A stretch of 64,000 nucleotides of DNA from JAGNNV01 sp031412915 (GTDB taxonomy: Bacteria; Acidobacteriota; Vicinamibacteria; Fen-336; JAGNNV01), in assembly GCA_031412915.1 (NCBI GenBank), contig JANODX010000157.1, positions 5,677-69,676 on the forward strand, given 5' to 3'. Below are positions 54,558 through 62,423 of the stretch, one piece after another. A program made the translations under genes and the position numbers. Each line of letters opens with the position of its first letter. Position 1 is the stretch's first letter. Below the pieces are notes generated by a model. It worked only from the letters and a program-made list of their open reading frames with translations, was not told where the DNA came from and searched no databases.

Positions 54558-54938
54558 ATGCGACGCATTCACGGCTCCATATTGGCGGGCAGCTTGGCAG
54601 TGCTGGTCATTGGAGCGTCGAACTGCTCCAGTGACTCGCAAGCCCGGAGCGAGCTCGTGACCCTGAGAAATGCCCTAACCCCAAGTACGACTCGCCCCGA
54701 GTTAGAGAGGTTGGTTACCGCTTCAAAGACCCTGTTCCTGAGCAAAAGCGGCGAGCCCAAGGAGTGGTCGGTTGGCACGCCCCTGCGTTGGGATGCCCGG
54801 AATTGGGTACTGTGGATCGAGTTCAGAGAGGATCGAATTAGCACCCTAAAGATTCGTCTCTACGACAGTCGGACGATGCATCCAGAAGAGGCGCCACCCG
54901 ATCTGGTCTTTGGGAGCCCGCCGCCAGCCCCACGCTAA
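54558..54938 (+). CDS. Small exported protein, candidate immunity partner of the orphan tip
   Basis: A 126-residue protein 1 bp after the orphan-tip stop. MRRIHGSILAGSLAVLVIGASNC is a signal peptide; Cys23 might be lipidated, but the box (GASNC) is atypical. The mature part has a helical stretch (RSELVTLRNALTPSTTRPELERL) and a beta-rich end (WVLWIEFREDRISTLKIRLYD). No family is recognised. Position after an RHS tip and export to the periplasm suit an immunity protein; this is inference. The hairpin repeat copy 2 overlaps its stop codon. Confidence 0.6.
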   Translation: MRRIHGSILAGSLAVLVIGASNCSSDSQARSELVTLRNALTPSTTRPELERLVTASKTLFLSKSGEPKEWSVGTPLRWDARNWVLWIEFREDRISTLKIRLYDSRTMHPEEAPPDLVFGSPPPAPR

Positions 54939-54964
54939 AAGAGGAGGGCTCGCTACGCGAGCCG
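54938..54964. repeat. Module-end hairpin repeat, copy 2
   Basis: 27 nt matching copy 1 (44219-44245) at 26 positions; arms 54947-54953 and 54957-54963, loop TAC. It begins at the last base of the partner gene's stop codon. Confidence 0.7.
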
Positions 54965-55237
54965 TTATTGATATGGGACACGATGAAGAGCGAGCCCGCG
55001 AGTACCGCATTTCCACGCTGGAGCATCGCAGTAATCTCGTTAACAAAGACTTCGACCTCGCGGTAGGGGTCCAATGGGAGTTGGAACCGCCAATATTGAA
55101 CGCAGAAGCGGTTGGGTTGGCCCAAAATCCCGGGCGAGTTGACCGTCAGATCCAAGGATCGCCGCGCGTCGACGCCGGCGTCCCGGGGAGCGCCGCAGCT
55201 TCGCCGTCCGATGGCTCGCGGATCTGACGCTCAGGAA
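54965..55237. other. Spacer without a supported gene
   Basis: About 270 bp between the hairpin repeat and the transposase stop. Short frames exist on both strands but none shows a motif, a ribosome binding site or coding character. It probably holds the left end of the DDE transposon. Confidence 0.4.
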
Positions 55238-56539
55238 CTAAGCGGCGCGCTTGAGATACGGGAAACGCCGGTCGCTATCGAGGTAAGCCACCTCGATGTT
55301 GTGCGGGGCGCAAGGCGCGCCGAGTTTCCCGCGCAGAGGTTGAACCGCCCGCAGGTGAGCGGGCTCAAGGCCGAGGTAGATCTCGGCCGGGGTCGCGCCT
55401 CGGAGGCCCTGGTGCGGCCGGTTGGAGTAGTACGCCAGGGCTCGATTGACGACGATGTAGCGTTCTTCGGATTGGAATTGAGGAGGCAGAAGTCCGAAGA
55501 GGAAGGACTTGAGAGAGCGCCAGAATCTCTCCAGCTTGGCGTTCGCGCGATGGTGATCGGCGGAGCAGAAACGCAGCACCACGCCCCAGCCATCAATCCG
55601 TTCCTTGAATCTCTCCGCTGTGAATTCGCCCCCGCGGTCGGCGATGAGGTAGCGCGGAGTTCCGAGGCGACGGAAGGTCTCCTCGACGAAGCGGATCATG
55701 GCGCCTGGATCGGGCGATCCGGCGAACCGAGATACGGCGATTGGGAAGCGCGAGAAGGAGTCGAACATCACCGTGACGCCATCGGCGGTGGCGCCGAGGA
55801 AATCCTTGAGCCAGGTCGAGTCGATGTGCGTGACGTGGTGGACAAACTTGGCGATCACGGGCCGAGACGGTCTGACGGGTGGAACGGGCCTCGGGGCGCG
55901 AGGGCCCTTGAGATAGCGGCGAACGGCGGAACGGGAGATCCGCACCGCCACAAGGCCGAGCCAATCGACCAGTTTCTGGTAGCCACCAAGACCGATTCCC
56001 GCGATGCCCTGGACGAGGTGGTGAGTGGCGTCATCGTACCGACGGATCGGCGGAATGGGCTTGACCAGGGAGCCGACGGTTCCGGCCGCGGGGTCGGCCT
56101 GACTCATCCAGCGCGAGACGGTTGCCCCGCAGATGCGGAAGAGGTCAGCCGCCTCTTCGTTGGTCAGTCCCATCTGTTCCTTGAGGCTCAGGATTCGGAA
56201 TCGCTCGACGGGGGTGTAGAAGGGGCGTCGCCGCTCCGGAAGCCGCGCCAACCTCGCTCCGAGCAGGCAGTTGGCTTCCCGGAGCCGAGCGATGAGAACG
56301 AGGTCAGCTTGATGAGCGGCGACCGCCTGCTGGTATCGGTCGCCGGAATGTCTGAGTTCTGCGACTCTCTGGCCAAGGATCAAAGCGAGGCAGCGGTAGG
56401 CTTTGAAGAGCGTTCTGACCGCCTTGGGTTCCACCGGCGCGTCTTTGCAGGCGCGGACGAAAGCTCTGTCGGAAAAGGCTTCGGGCGTCAGGTCGAGCAG
56501 AGGTTGGGCTTTGTGGTCAGCTTGCGCGGTCTCCGCCAT
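55238..56539 (-). CDS. DDE (rve-type) transposase
   Basis: A 433-residue integrase-core transposase. A helix-turn-helix region is near residues 105-145 (TPVERFRILSLKEQMGLTNEEAADLFRICGATVSRWM). The rve catalytic core holds Asp in HIDSTWLKDF, Asp in LIADRGGEFTAERF and Glu in HRANAKLERFWRSLK. The end YYSNRPHQGLRGATPAEIY is typical of IS3/IS481-like proteins. It seems intact. Inverted repeats flanking it were not identified with confidence. A decayed piece of a related transposase lies at 57029-57131. Confidence 0.88.
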   Translation of the reverse strand: MAETAQADHKAQPLLDLTPEAFSDRAFVRACKDAPVEPKAVRTLFKAYRCLALILGQRVAELRHSGDRYQQAVAAHQADLVLIARLREANCLLGARLARLPERRRPFYTPVERFRILSLKEQMGLTNEEAADLFRICGATVSRWMSQADPAAGTVGSLVKPIPPIRRYDDATHHLVQGIAGIGLGGYQKLVDWLGLVAVRISRSAVRRYLKGPRAPRPVPPVRPSRPVIAKFVHHVTHIDSTWLKDFLGATADGVTVMFDSFSRFPIAVSRFAGSPDPGAMIRFVEETFRRLGTPRYLIADRGGEFTAERFKERIDGWGVVLRFCSADHHRANAKLERFWRSLKSFLFGLLPPQFQSEERYIVVNRALAYYSNRPHQGLRGATPAEIYLGLEPAHLRAVQPLRGKLGAPCAPHNIEVAYLDSDRRFPYLKRAA

Positions 56540-56593
56540 CGGACCAGTTTCTCAGAGTGGCCATGCGAATTCCGGCGATGGGAGCCGCTTAGG

Positions 56594-56614
56594 AAGGGCT
56601 CGCTTCGCGAGTCG
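56594..56614. repeat. Module-end hairpin repeat, copy 3 (degenerate)
   Basis: GGCTCGC-TTC-GCGAGTC (56597-56613), the same hairpin with one arm changed to a G-T pair, extended by AGGAA/TTTCCT outside. It lies between the transposase start and the RHH gene, not after an RHS tip; the module it belonged to may have been lost. Confidence 0.5.
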
Positions 56615-56643
56615 TTTCCTTAGGGTAGTATTTCGTCACCGCC

Positions 56644-56925
56644 ATGGAACGCATGACCATCTCAGTTCCTACCGAAACGGCTCGCCAGATCGATGCCGTC
56701 CGAAAGGCCGAAAATCGGACTCGCTCGGGCGTGATCCAAGAGGCTCTTCGTCGCTACAACGTTGGTGCGGAAATCCCGGCGAGAACTGGGGGCGAGGAAG
56801 CAACTCCTTCAGAACGTCGCGCGATTGCTCGCGGTCATGCCGCCATCAAGAGGGGCGAATTTGTCTCGCTCGACGAGCCAAGTTCTGGCTCGACCCGTCG
56901 CGCCTCGCGTACACGTATCGCATGA
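56644..56925 (+). CDS. Ribbon-helix-helix (CopG-type) antitoxin with altered C terminus
   Basis: A 93-residue protein. MERMTISVPTETARQIDAVR is the strand and first helix of a RHH DNA-binding domain; SGVIQEALRRYNV is the second helix. SERRAIARGHAAIKRGEFVSLDE is the usual antitoxin tail. After that, SSGSTRRASRTRIA is out of character and arises where the frame runs into the 3' part of a different gene (see 56871). No complete toxin gene follows. The antitoxin may still bind DNA but probably lacks a partner. Confidence 0.7.
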   Translation: MERMTISVPTETARQIDAVRKAENRTRSGVIQEALRRYNVGAEIPARTGGEEATPSERRAIARGHAAIKRGEFVSLDEPSSGSTRRASRTRIA

Positions 56926-57017
56926 CGCGCGCCGAACAGCGGCGCATGCGAGAACTCGTCTTTCAGCACCAGGCACTCTTCAAGGAGCGATGGCGTGAAC
57001 ACTTCTCTCGTCGATAG
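56871..57017 (+). pseudogene. 3' remnant of a DUF4160-like gene fused out of frame to the RHH gene
   Basis: In the frame ending at TAG 57015-57017 the sequence reads RRAKFWLDPSRLAYTYRM, then ELVFQHQALFKERWREHF. This matches the C-terminal part of DUF4160 proteins (EAKFWLDPxxLA ... ExxLLxxWxEYF). No N-terminal half exists; the homology begins inside the RHH gene in another frame. A deletion joining two small genes is the simplest explanation. The family call is from memory of the motif. Confidence 0.5.
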
Positions 57018-57028
57018 CCCGCCGCTCG

Positions 57029-57131
57029 GAGGTTGAACCGCCCACAGGTGAGCGGGCTCAAGACCCAGGCAGATCTCGGTCGGGGTCGCGCCGCCGCGGC
57101 TCTCGTGGGGCCGGTTGGAGTAGCACGCCGG
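57029..57131 (-). pseudogene. Transposase fragment related to the 55.2-kb DDE transposase
   Basis: On the minus strand the sequence gives CYSNRPHESRGGATPTEICL then GLEPAHLWAVQP, parallel to YYSNRPHQGLRGATPAEIYL then GLEPAHLRAVQP of the intact transposase. About 100 bp remain, roughly the last quarter of the catalytic domain. It is a decayed second copy, not a product of the intact gene. Confidence 0.8.
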
Positions 57132-57205
57132 CGCCCTTGTCGAAGCGTCGAAGGGTGGTCCCTGAGCTTGCCTGCCGTGAGCCTGTCGAACGGTCGAAGG
57201 GTCGA
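57131..57205. repeat. REP-like GTCGAA/CTGAGC palindromic stretch
   Basis: Contains repeated GTCGAAGGGT, CCTGAGCTTG, GTGAGCCTGTCGAACGG and GTCGAAGGGTCGAAC units in alternating orientation. Similar CCTGAGCCTGTCGAAGGG-type extragenic repeats are common in many bacterial genomes. Its placement next to a transposase fragment is also typical. Confidence 0.5.
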
Positions 57206-57256
57206 ACTTTTGAACCTGCAAATTCGTTAATCTGAATTGAGGGTAAGGAGATACCA

Positions 57257-57535
57257 ATGCGCTCGCTGATTCCTGGCTACAAGACATTCAGGGCCATCAA
57301 GTTCCTGATCACGGGCCCGATGATTCTCGGACTGCTCTTCTTCATCAATCTCGTGACCTCCCCGGGACACTGGTGGGTCCAATGGGCGGCCTTCGGCATC
57401 GGGATCGCCTGGTTGATCAGTCTCATGAGGGTCATCCGCTCGGTGATCGTGGTGGGCGGCCTCGCGGCCCTCGCCTATATCGCCTACCGCTACTTCACGA
57501 AACAGCAGGTCCAGGTCCCGGCCCAACTCGTCTGA
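57257..57535 (+). CDS. Small membrane protein, three hydrophobic segments
   Basis: A 92-residue protein with AAGGAG 8 nt before the ATG. Hydrophobic segments: FLITGPMILGLLFFINLV, WVQWAAFGIGIAWLISLM, and SVIVVGGLAALAYIAYRYF. The first two resemble the 2TM domain found in bacterial sensor and small inner-membrane proteins; the match is by eye. It is a single-gene unit ended by a strong terminator at 57591. Function is not known. It marks the return to ordinary chromosomal genes after the accessory region. Confidence 0.75.
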   Translation: MRSLIPGYKTFRAIKFLITGPMILGLLFFINLVTSPGHWWVQWAAFGIGIAWLISLMRVIRSVIVVGGLAALAYIAYRYFTKQQVQVPAQLV

Positions 57536-57590
57536 TTCCAGATTCTTCGTGGTTCACGGGGTGAACGCGGATACAATCCACCCTCGTTCG

Positions 57591-57623
57591 CGGCGCTCCC
57601 TGGAAACGGGGCGCCGTTTTTTT
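57591..57623 (+). terminator. Intrinsic terminator
   Basis: CGGCGCTCC (57591-57599) pairs with GGGGCGCCG (57608-57616; one G-T pair) around an 8-nt loop and is followed by seven T (57617-57623). A smaller hairpin GTTCAC-GGG-GTGAAC lies just before it (57552-57566). It ends transcription of the small membrane-protein gene. Confidence 0.9.
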
Positions 57624-57706
57624 GCGATCTGTGGAGCTCCGAAGCGACCGCGCGCCCGTGGTAGCCCACGTACCTCCCTATAGAAGTGCCAAGTCGGGAG
57701 GCCCCA

Positions 57707-59503
57707 ATGGCAAGACTGTCAAAGAGACGTTGGCTTGGCCCGGCCTTTGCCTGCGTGCTTGCCCTCGCGGCTACGATGGACCCTTGGGCTCAGGCCGCGG
57801 AGGGTGGAGCAAAGTCCATCTCGGCCACGGATCTGCGAACCTGGCTGCGCACGATCTCATCCGATGAGTTCGAGGGCCGGGCCACCTTCTCCGAGGGCCT
57901 GGGTCTTGCCGCGGCGTACCTGGCGGGCGAACTGCGGTCCCTGAACGTGAAACCAGGCGGCGACAACGGTTCGTACCTCCAGCGTGTGCGTGTCCTGGGC
58001 GTGAAGGCGACGAGCCGGAGCAGTGTGACCGTGACCGTGAACGGCGAGTCACGCACGTTCAAGGACGGCGAAGGGATCACCCTGCCGAAGGATTCGGGCG
58101 GGAAGCGGAGATTCACGTCCGACCAGATCGAGTTCGTGGGCTATGGCGCCGTCCTGCCCGGCCTCAAGATCGACGATTTTGCCCGTCTTAACGTGGCGGG
58201 GAAGGTGGTGGTCTTTCTGGGCGCGCGCGGGCCAAAAGGCGGCGAGGCGCCGGAAAACCGGGGGCTGCTCAGGGGCCGGTCGCGCTACGCCATCGACCAA
58301 CTCAAAGCACTCGCGAGTATCGGCCCCGTGGTACCTTCCCTCTTGGATTCGCCCCCGGGGGTGACCCCGTCGCCATCTCCCTCCCCCCGCGCGTCGGCCA
58401 CGCCCGCCGCCAGTCCTCGCCCTGACGGCGGCGGCCCGAGCGGAGGCCGGTTCGGCCCGCCCCTCCCGACGCCCGACTTCACCACTGCCGAACGCCTGGA
58501 CAAGCCGATTCCGCCCGTGGTGACGGCGCAGGACGACTTCTTCGAATTCCTTCTCAGCAACACGAGCGTGAAGTACGCCGAGTTGAAGACGAAGGCGGAG
58601 AACCATGAGCCGCTGCCCGCGTTCTCCCTCAAGGGCGTATCGATCACTTTCGGGATCGACGCCGACTACGAGGTCGTGCGGACCCGGTTCACGCGCAATG
58701 TCGTGGGCATCGTCGAAGGCGCCGATTCCAGGCTGAGAGACACCTACGTCGCGTTCGGCGCCCACTACGATCATGTCGGTTATGCGGAAGGCGAAGTGGG
58801 CGAGTCTGCGGACGGAGGACGCCGCCGCCTCGGTGCGCCCGGCCGGGTCAAGGACGGCGCCCTGGAGGACCGCATCTGGAACGGCGCTGATGACGACGGT
58901 TCCGGGACGGTCACCCTCCTTTCGGTGGCCAAGGCGTTCGCCACGGGTCCAAGGACGAAGCGCTCGCTGGTATTCGTCTGGCATACCGGCGAAGAAAGCG
59001 GATTGTGGGGCTCGCTCTACTACGCCGACTATCCCAGCGTGCCCCTGGAGAAGATCGTGGCCCAGCTCAACATGGACATGGTGGGTCGGAACCGCAACGA
59101 CCTCTCCAATGAAGCGGGCACGGTGCATGTCGTGGGCTCCGACCGCATCAGCACCGAGCTTCACAACCTGAGCGAAGAAGCCAATGGCAGCGCCCGTTCT
59201 CCCCTGAAGCTCGCCTACGACCTGAACGATCCGGCCGATCCCGAGCAGGTCTACTATCGCAGCGACCACTACAGTTACGCCGCGAAGGGGGTCCCGATTA
59301 TCTTCTACACCACCGGCCTGCACGCGGACTATCACTTCAACACGGACAGCGTCGAGAAGATCGGTTTCGAGAAGATGGCCCGGATCGGCCAGCTCATCTA
59401 CGAAACCGGCCGACGGGTGGCGAACCTCGACCACCCTCCGGCCCGCGACAACAAGGGCCCCCGCGTGGGGAAGGGCCGGACCGGGAAACTCCCACAGAAG
59501 TAA
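57707..59503 (+). CDS. Secreted M28-family metallopeptidase
   Basis: A 598-residue zinc aminopeptidase-type protein. GGGAGG lies 6 nt before the ATG. The signal peptide is MARLSKRRWLGPAFACVLAL...WAQAAEG. Two-zinc site: HYDH (His353), NGADDDGSGT (Asp near 395), HTGEESGLWGS (Glu pair), NMDMVGRN (Asp) and ADYHFNTDS (His). A PA-like domain is inserted at about residues 130-330. It contains a Pro/Ser-rich low-complexity linker (TPSPSPSPRASATPAASPRP). It would trim peptides outside the cytoplasm. The next gene, a DUF885 protein, starts 15 bp downstream, followed by another and a peptide-type ABC binding protein, hinting at a peptide-use operon. Confidence 0.92.
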   Translation: MARLSKRRWLGPAFACVLALAATMDPWAQAAEGGAKSISATDLRTWLRTISSDEFEGRATFSEGLGLAAAYLAGELRSLNVKPGGDNGSYLQRVRVLGVKATSRSSVTVTVNGESRTFKDGEGITLPKDSGGKRRFTSDQIEFVGYGAVLPGLKIDDFARLNVAGKVVVFLGARGPKGGEAPENRGLLRGRSRYAIDQLKALASIGPVVPSLLDSPPGVTPSPSPSPRASATPAASPRPDGGGPSGGRFGPPLPTPDFTTAERLDKPIPPVVTAQDDFFEFLLSNTSVKYAELKTKAENHEPLPAFSLKGVSITFGIDADYEVVRTRFTRNVVGIVEGADSRLRDTYVAFGAHYDHVGYAEGEVGESADGGRRRLGAPGRVKDGALEDRIWNGADDDGSGTVTLLSVAKAFATGPRTKRSLVFVWHTGEESGLWGSLYYADYPSVPLEKIVAQLNMDMVGRNRNDLSNEAGTVHVVGSDRISTELHNLSEEANGSARSPLKLAYDLNDPADPEQVYYRSDHYSYAAKGVPIIFYTTGLHADYHFNTDSVEKIGFEKMARIGQLIYETGRRVANLDHPPARDNKGPRVGKGRTGKLPQK

Positions 59504-59518
59504 TCGCCCCGAAGCCGA

Positions 59519-61219
59519 ATGAACGCCGCATCCCTCTCCGCCGCGTCCCCCCTGCTGGATCGCTTCTTCGAGCACTACCATCGCTGTCATCCGGTCAGCG
59601 CCACGTTTCTCGGAGAGCACGGATGGGACCACCGGCTCCCGGACTATTCCGAAACGAGTGTCGACGAGGCGAAGGCCCGCGTCGAAACACTCCTCACGGA
59701 GTCCTCCGGTCTGGCCCTCGATGCGTTGACCCCGGATGATCGGCACGATCTTCGCCTGGCCCAGGGCGCCCTTCGGATTCAACAGTGGGAACTGAGCGAG
59801 ACGCACTTTCATCGTGGCAATCCGAGCCTCTACACGGGCGAGGCCGTCTTCGGCCTGATCTCACTTTTCCTGACCGACTGCGCTCCCCTGAAGGCGCGGG
59901 TGGCGGCGGCGACCGAGCGCCTGGACGCGATTCCTCGGCTCCTCGGTCAGGCGCAGACGAACATTGCGGTGGCGCCCCCTTCCTGGACCGAGCGCGCGAT
60001 TCGGGAATGCGTCGGGTCCCTGGCTCTGCTGGAAGACGGCCTGCCCCTGATCGCCTTTGGACGCGCCATCGAATCGCCGTCGTTCCTCGCCGCGGCCGAT
60101 CGTGCGAGGAAGGCCTTCGTGGCATTCCAGGCCTATCTCGGCGCCGACCTTACGGATCGCGGGTCGGATCGGGTGGCCGCGGGGGAAGAGGCGCTGGCCC
60201 TTCACCTCGGCGAAGGGCATTTCCTCCAGGAGGACGCGGCCGAGATCGAGCGCTACGCCCGGGCCGAACTTGCCGAGGTGGCGGCGGACCTCGCCGCGCG
60301 TGCGAAGAGCCTGGGGGCCGATTCGCCGGCCGACGCCCTGACGAAACTCCGGTTGTATCGACCCTCGGCGGAAGAGTACGAGGGTCGATACCAGAGGTTC
60401 TGGGAGGACGCGCGCCGGGTGGCCGAGGAAAAGGGTCTTCTGACCTGGCCGGACTTTCCCATCCGTTACGTGCCGCAGCCGCCGTGGGTGCGCGCCGCCG
60501 CACCCCACCTGTACTTTCTCTTCTATCGGTCGCCCGCCGCGAAGGCGCGTCCTGCCGTTCACGAGTACCTGGTTTCGCCCTTCGATCCCACGCAATCGAT
60601 CGACGGCCAGCAGCGCTTCCTCGAAGCCCACAACGATTCCGTAATCAAGCTCAATCACGTGATCCATCATGGAGGCATCGGGCATCATGTTCAGAACTAC
60701 AACGCGTTCCGGTCAGGGTCGCGGATTGGTCGGATGGCCGCGGTGGACTGCGTCTCGCGCATCGCCTTGCTCTGCGGCGGCACCATGGCCGAGGGGTGGG
60801 CCTGCTATGCCACCGATCTGATGGACGAAGCGGGTTTTCTCACCCCGCTGGAAAGCTACGCGGAACGCCAGGGCCGGGCCCGGATGTGTGCCCGCGCCAT
60901 CGTGGATGTGCGTATCCACAGGGGCCGCTGGACACTCGAACACGCCGCGCGCTTCTACGAGGAGCACGCGCTCATGCCGGCCGCCGCGGCTAGGTCGGAG
61001 GCGGTGAAGAACAGCATGTTCCCAGGCGCCGCCGTGACGTACCTGATGGGACGCGACGCCATTCACCGCCTGCGCGCCGACATGATGGCGATAGAAGGCC
61101 GGCGTTTCTCCCTGAAGAATTTCCACGACACGTTTCTGTCGTATGGCTCCATCCCGGTCAGCCTGGTCGCCATGGCCATGAAGCAGGCCGCCCATGAGCG
61201 GAACGCGGCGACGACCTGA
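59519..61219 (+). CDS. DUF885-family protein, variant metal motif
   Basis: A 566-residue cytoplasmic-looking protein without signal peptide. The N-terminal FFEHYHRCHPVSATFLGEHGWD and the C-terminal GGTMAEGWACYATDLMDEAGF are family features of DUF885, a gluzincin-like metallopeptidase group. Where typical members have HExxPGHH, this protein reads IHHGGIGHHVQNY: the catalytic Glu is replaced by His. It may represent a separate subfamily or be inactive as a peptidase. It is followed 10 bp later by a second DUF885 gene that keeps the standard motif, so the two may work as a pair. Confidence 0.8.
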   Translation: MNAASLSAASPLLDRFFEHYHRCHPVSATFLGEHGWDHRLPDYSETSVDEAKARVETLLTESSGLALDALTPDDRHDLRLAQGALRIQQWELSETHFHRGNPSLYTGEAVFGLISLFLTDCAPLKARVAAATERLDAIPRLLGQAQTNIAVAPPSWTERAIRECVGSLALLEDGLPLIAFGRAIESPSFLAAADRARKAFVAFQAYLGADLTDRGSDRVAAGEEALALHLGEGHFLQEDAAEIERYARAELAEVAADLAARAKSLGADSPADALTKLRLYRPSAEEYEGRYQRFWEDARRVAEEKGLLTWPDFPIRYVPQPPWVRAAAPHLYFLFYRSPAAKARPAVHEYLVSPFDPTQSIDGQQRFLEAHNDSVIKLNHVIHHGGIGHHVQNYNAFRSGSRIGRMAAVDCVSRIALLCGGTMAEGWACYATDLMDEAGFLTPLESYAERQGRARMCARAIVDVRIHRGRWTLEHAARFYEEHALMPAAAARSEAVKNSMFPGAAVTYLMGRDAIHRLRADMMAIEGRRFSLKNFHDTFLSYGSIPVSLVAMAMKQAAHERNAATT

Positions 61220-61229
61220 ACCTGGAAAT

Positions 61230-62423
61230 ATGCTGCGCCTCATGAAACCGCTGAGTGAGGCGACGCTCACGTATGGCCGGCGGGCGATTGCGGCCTTGCT
61301 CGGGGTGGACGCCCTCTACCGGAAGGAGAGCGCCTTTGGGGATGGTCTCGCCGTCGTCAATCTCGATACGGAGAAGCGGTACTCTGCCCAGGCCTTCTCG
61401 ACGTACACGGCGGCGGCGCAGTGCTTCGAAGACCTGCGGGCCGATGCCCGAGGACTGCCCGAGCCGGATCGGCGGGCGTATTACGACGCCCTCTGCCATT
61501 CGACCCTTGCCTTCATCGTCTCGCGGACGACCGGTCTGCCTTTTCTCGACCAGATCCGCGATTTCCTCCACGTGAAGGCGGAGCCAGCACAGGCTCAGGA
61601 GGTCGACGCGCTCCGGGCCGAAATGGGCGATCTGCTCGCCCGCATGGGCTACGCCGGGGACCTGCGTTCGCAGTGTGCTTCCTGGGAGGAGAAGAATCGG
61701 GTGCCGCCCGAGCAGGTTCCCGTGGTACTCGAGAGCCTCCTCGACGAAGCCTGGCGGCGCACGGAGGATCGCCTTCTAAAGATCCCGAGGCCGCAGTCGG
61801 ACGGAATGCGCGTCGTGCCGGTGAGAGGGGTCGCGTTCAATGCGCGCTGCGACTATCTCAGCCGTCGGATCGAGATCAATGTCGATCCGATCCTGACTCG
61901 TCCGGGCCTCAAGCACCTCGCGGTCCACGAGGGCTATCCCGGGCACTACGTTCAGTTCACACTGCGTGCGGCCATGGCGGAGAGCGGGGAGGCGGCCGCG
62001 GATGGTCTTCTGTCGCTCGTGAACAGCGCCAGCTCATCGATCTTCGAAGGCATCGGCGACGCCGGCATCACCATGCTGGACTGGATGGAGAGCGACGACG
62101 ATCGCGTGCAGGCGCTCATGAATGTCTATCGGGCGGGGATCGGGACGGAAGCGGCCTGGCAGTTCCATGCTCTGGGCTGGCCCGAGGACGAGGTGGCGCG
62201 GTCCCTGGCCGGCCGGAGCCTCGTGGGCGGCGACGGCTGGGTGTCCAATCGTGTGAAGTTCATCCAGTCACCTTCGCGCGCGGTTCTGATCTGGTCGTAC
62301 TGGTTTGGTGAGCGGGTGGTCACGCGGGCCTGGAGGCGGATCGGCGCTGACCGTCGCGAAGCGTTTCTCCGGTTTCTCTACGGCCGCATGCACTCGAACG
62401 CCTCGATCGAGATGTTCGAATGA
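61230..62423 (+). CDS. DUF885-family protein, canonical metal motif
   Basis: A 397-residue protein, shorter than most members (about 550-600): it lacks the N-terminal third. The motif VHEGYPGHYVQ holds the zinc-binding His pair and catalytic Glu, and GDAGITMLDWM plus a downstream MNVYRAGIGTEAAW helix follow. ATG 61230 (MLRLMKPLSEATLTYG) was chosen over ATG 61194, which lies inside the preceding gene. Its stop overlaps the next gene start (ATGA, 62420-62423). Probably a peptidase acting with its neighbours. Confidence 0.75.
   Translation: MLRLMKPLSEATLTYGRRAIAALLGVDALYRKESAFGDGLAVVNLDTEKRYSAQAFSTYTAAAQCFEDLRADARGLPEPDRRAYYDALCHSTLAFIVSRTTGLPFLDQIRDFLHVKAEPAQAQEVDALRAEMGDLLARMGYAGDLRSQCASWEEKNRVPPEQVPVVLESLLDEAWRRTEDRLLKIPRPQSDGMRVVPVRGVAFNARCDYLSRRIEINVDPILTRPGLKHLAVHEGYPGHYVQFTLRAAMAESGEAAADGLLSLVNSASSSIFEGIGDAGITMLDWMESDDDRVQALMNVYRAGIGTEAAWQFHALGWPEDEVARSLAGRSLVGGDGWVSNRVKFIQSPSRAVLIWSYWFGERVVTRAWRRIGADRREAFLRFLYGRMHSNASIEMFE

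Noticed and set aside
59785..60993. 402-codon + strand frame overlapping the first DUF885 gene
   Set aside because: It is an out-of-frame shadow, rich in Arg and Gly; the DUF885 frame carries all recognisable motifs.
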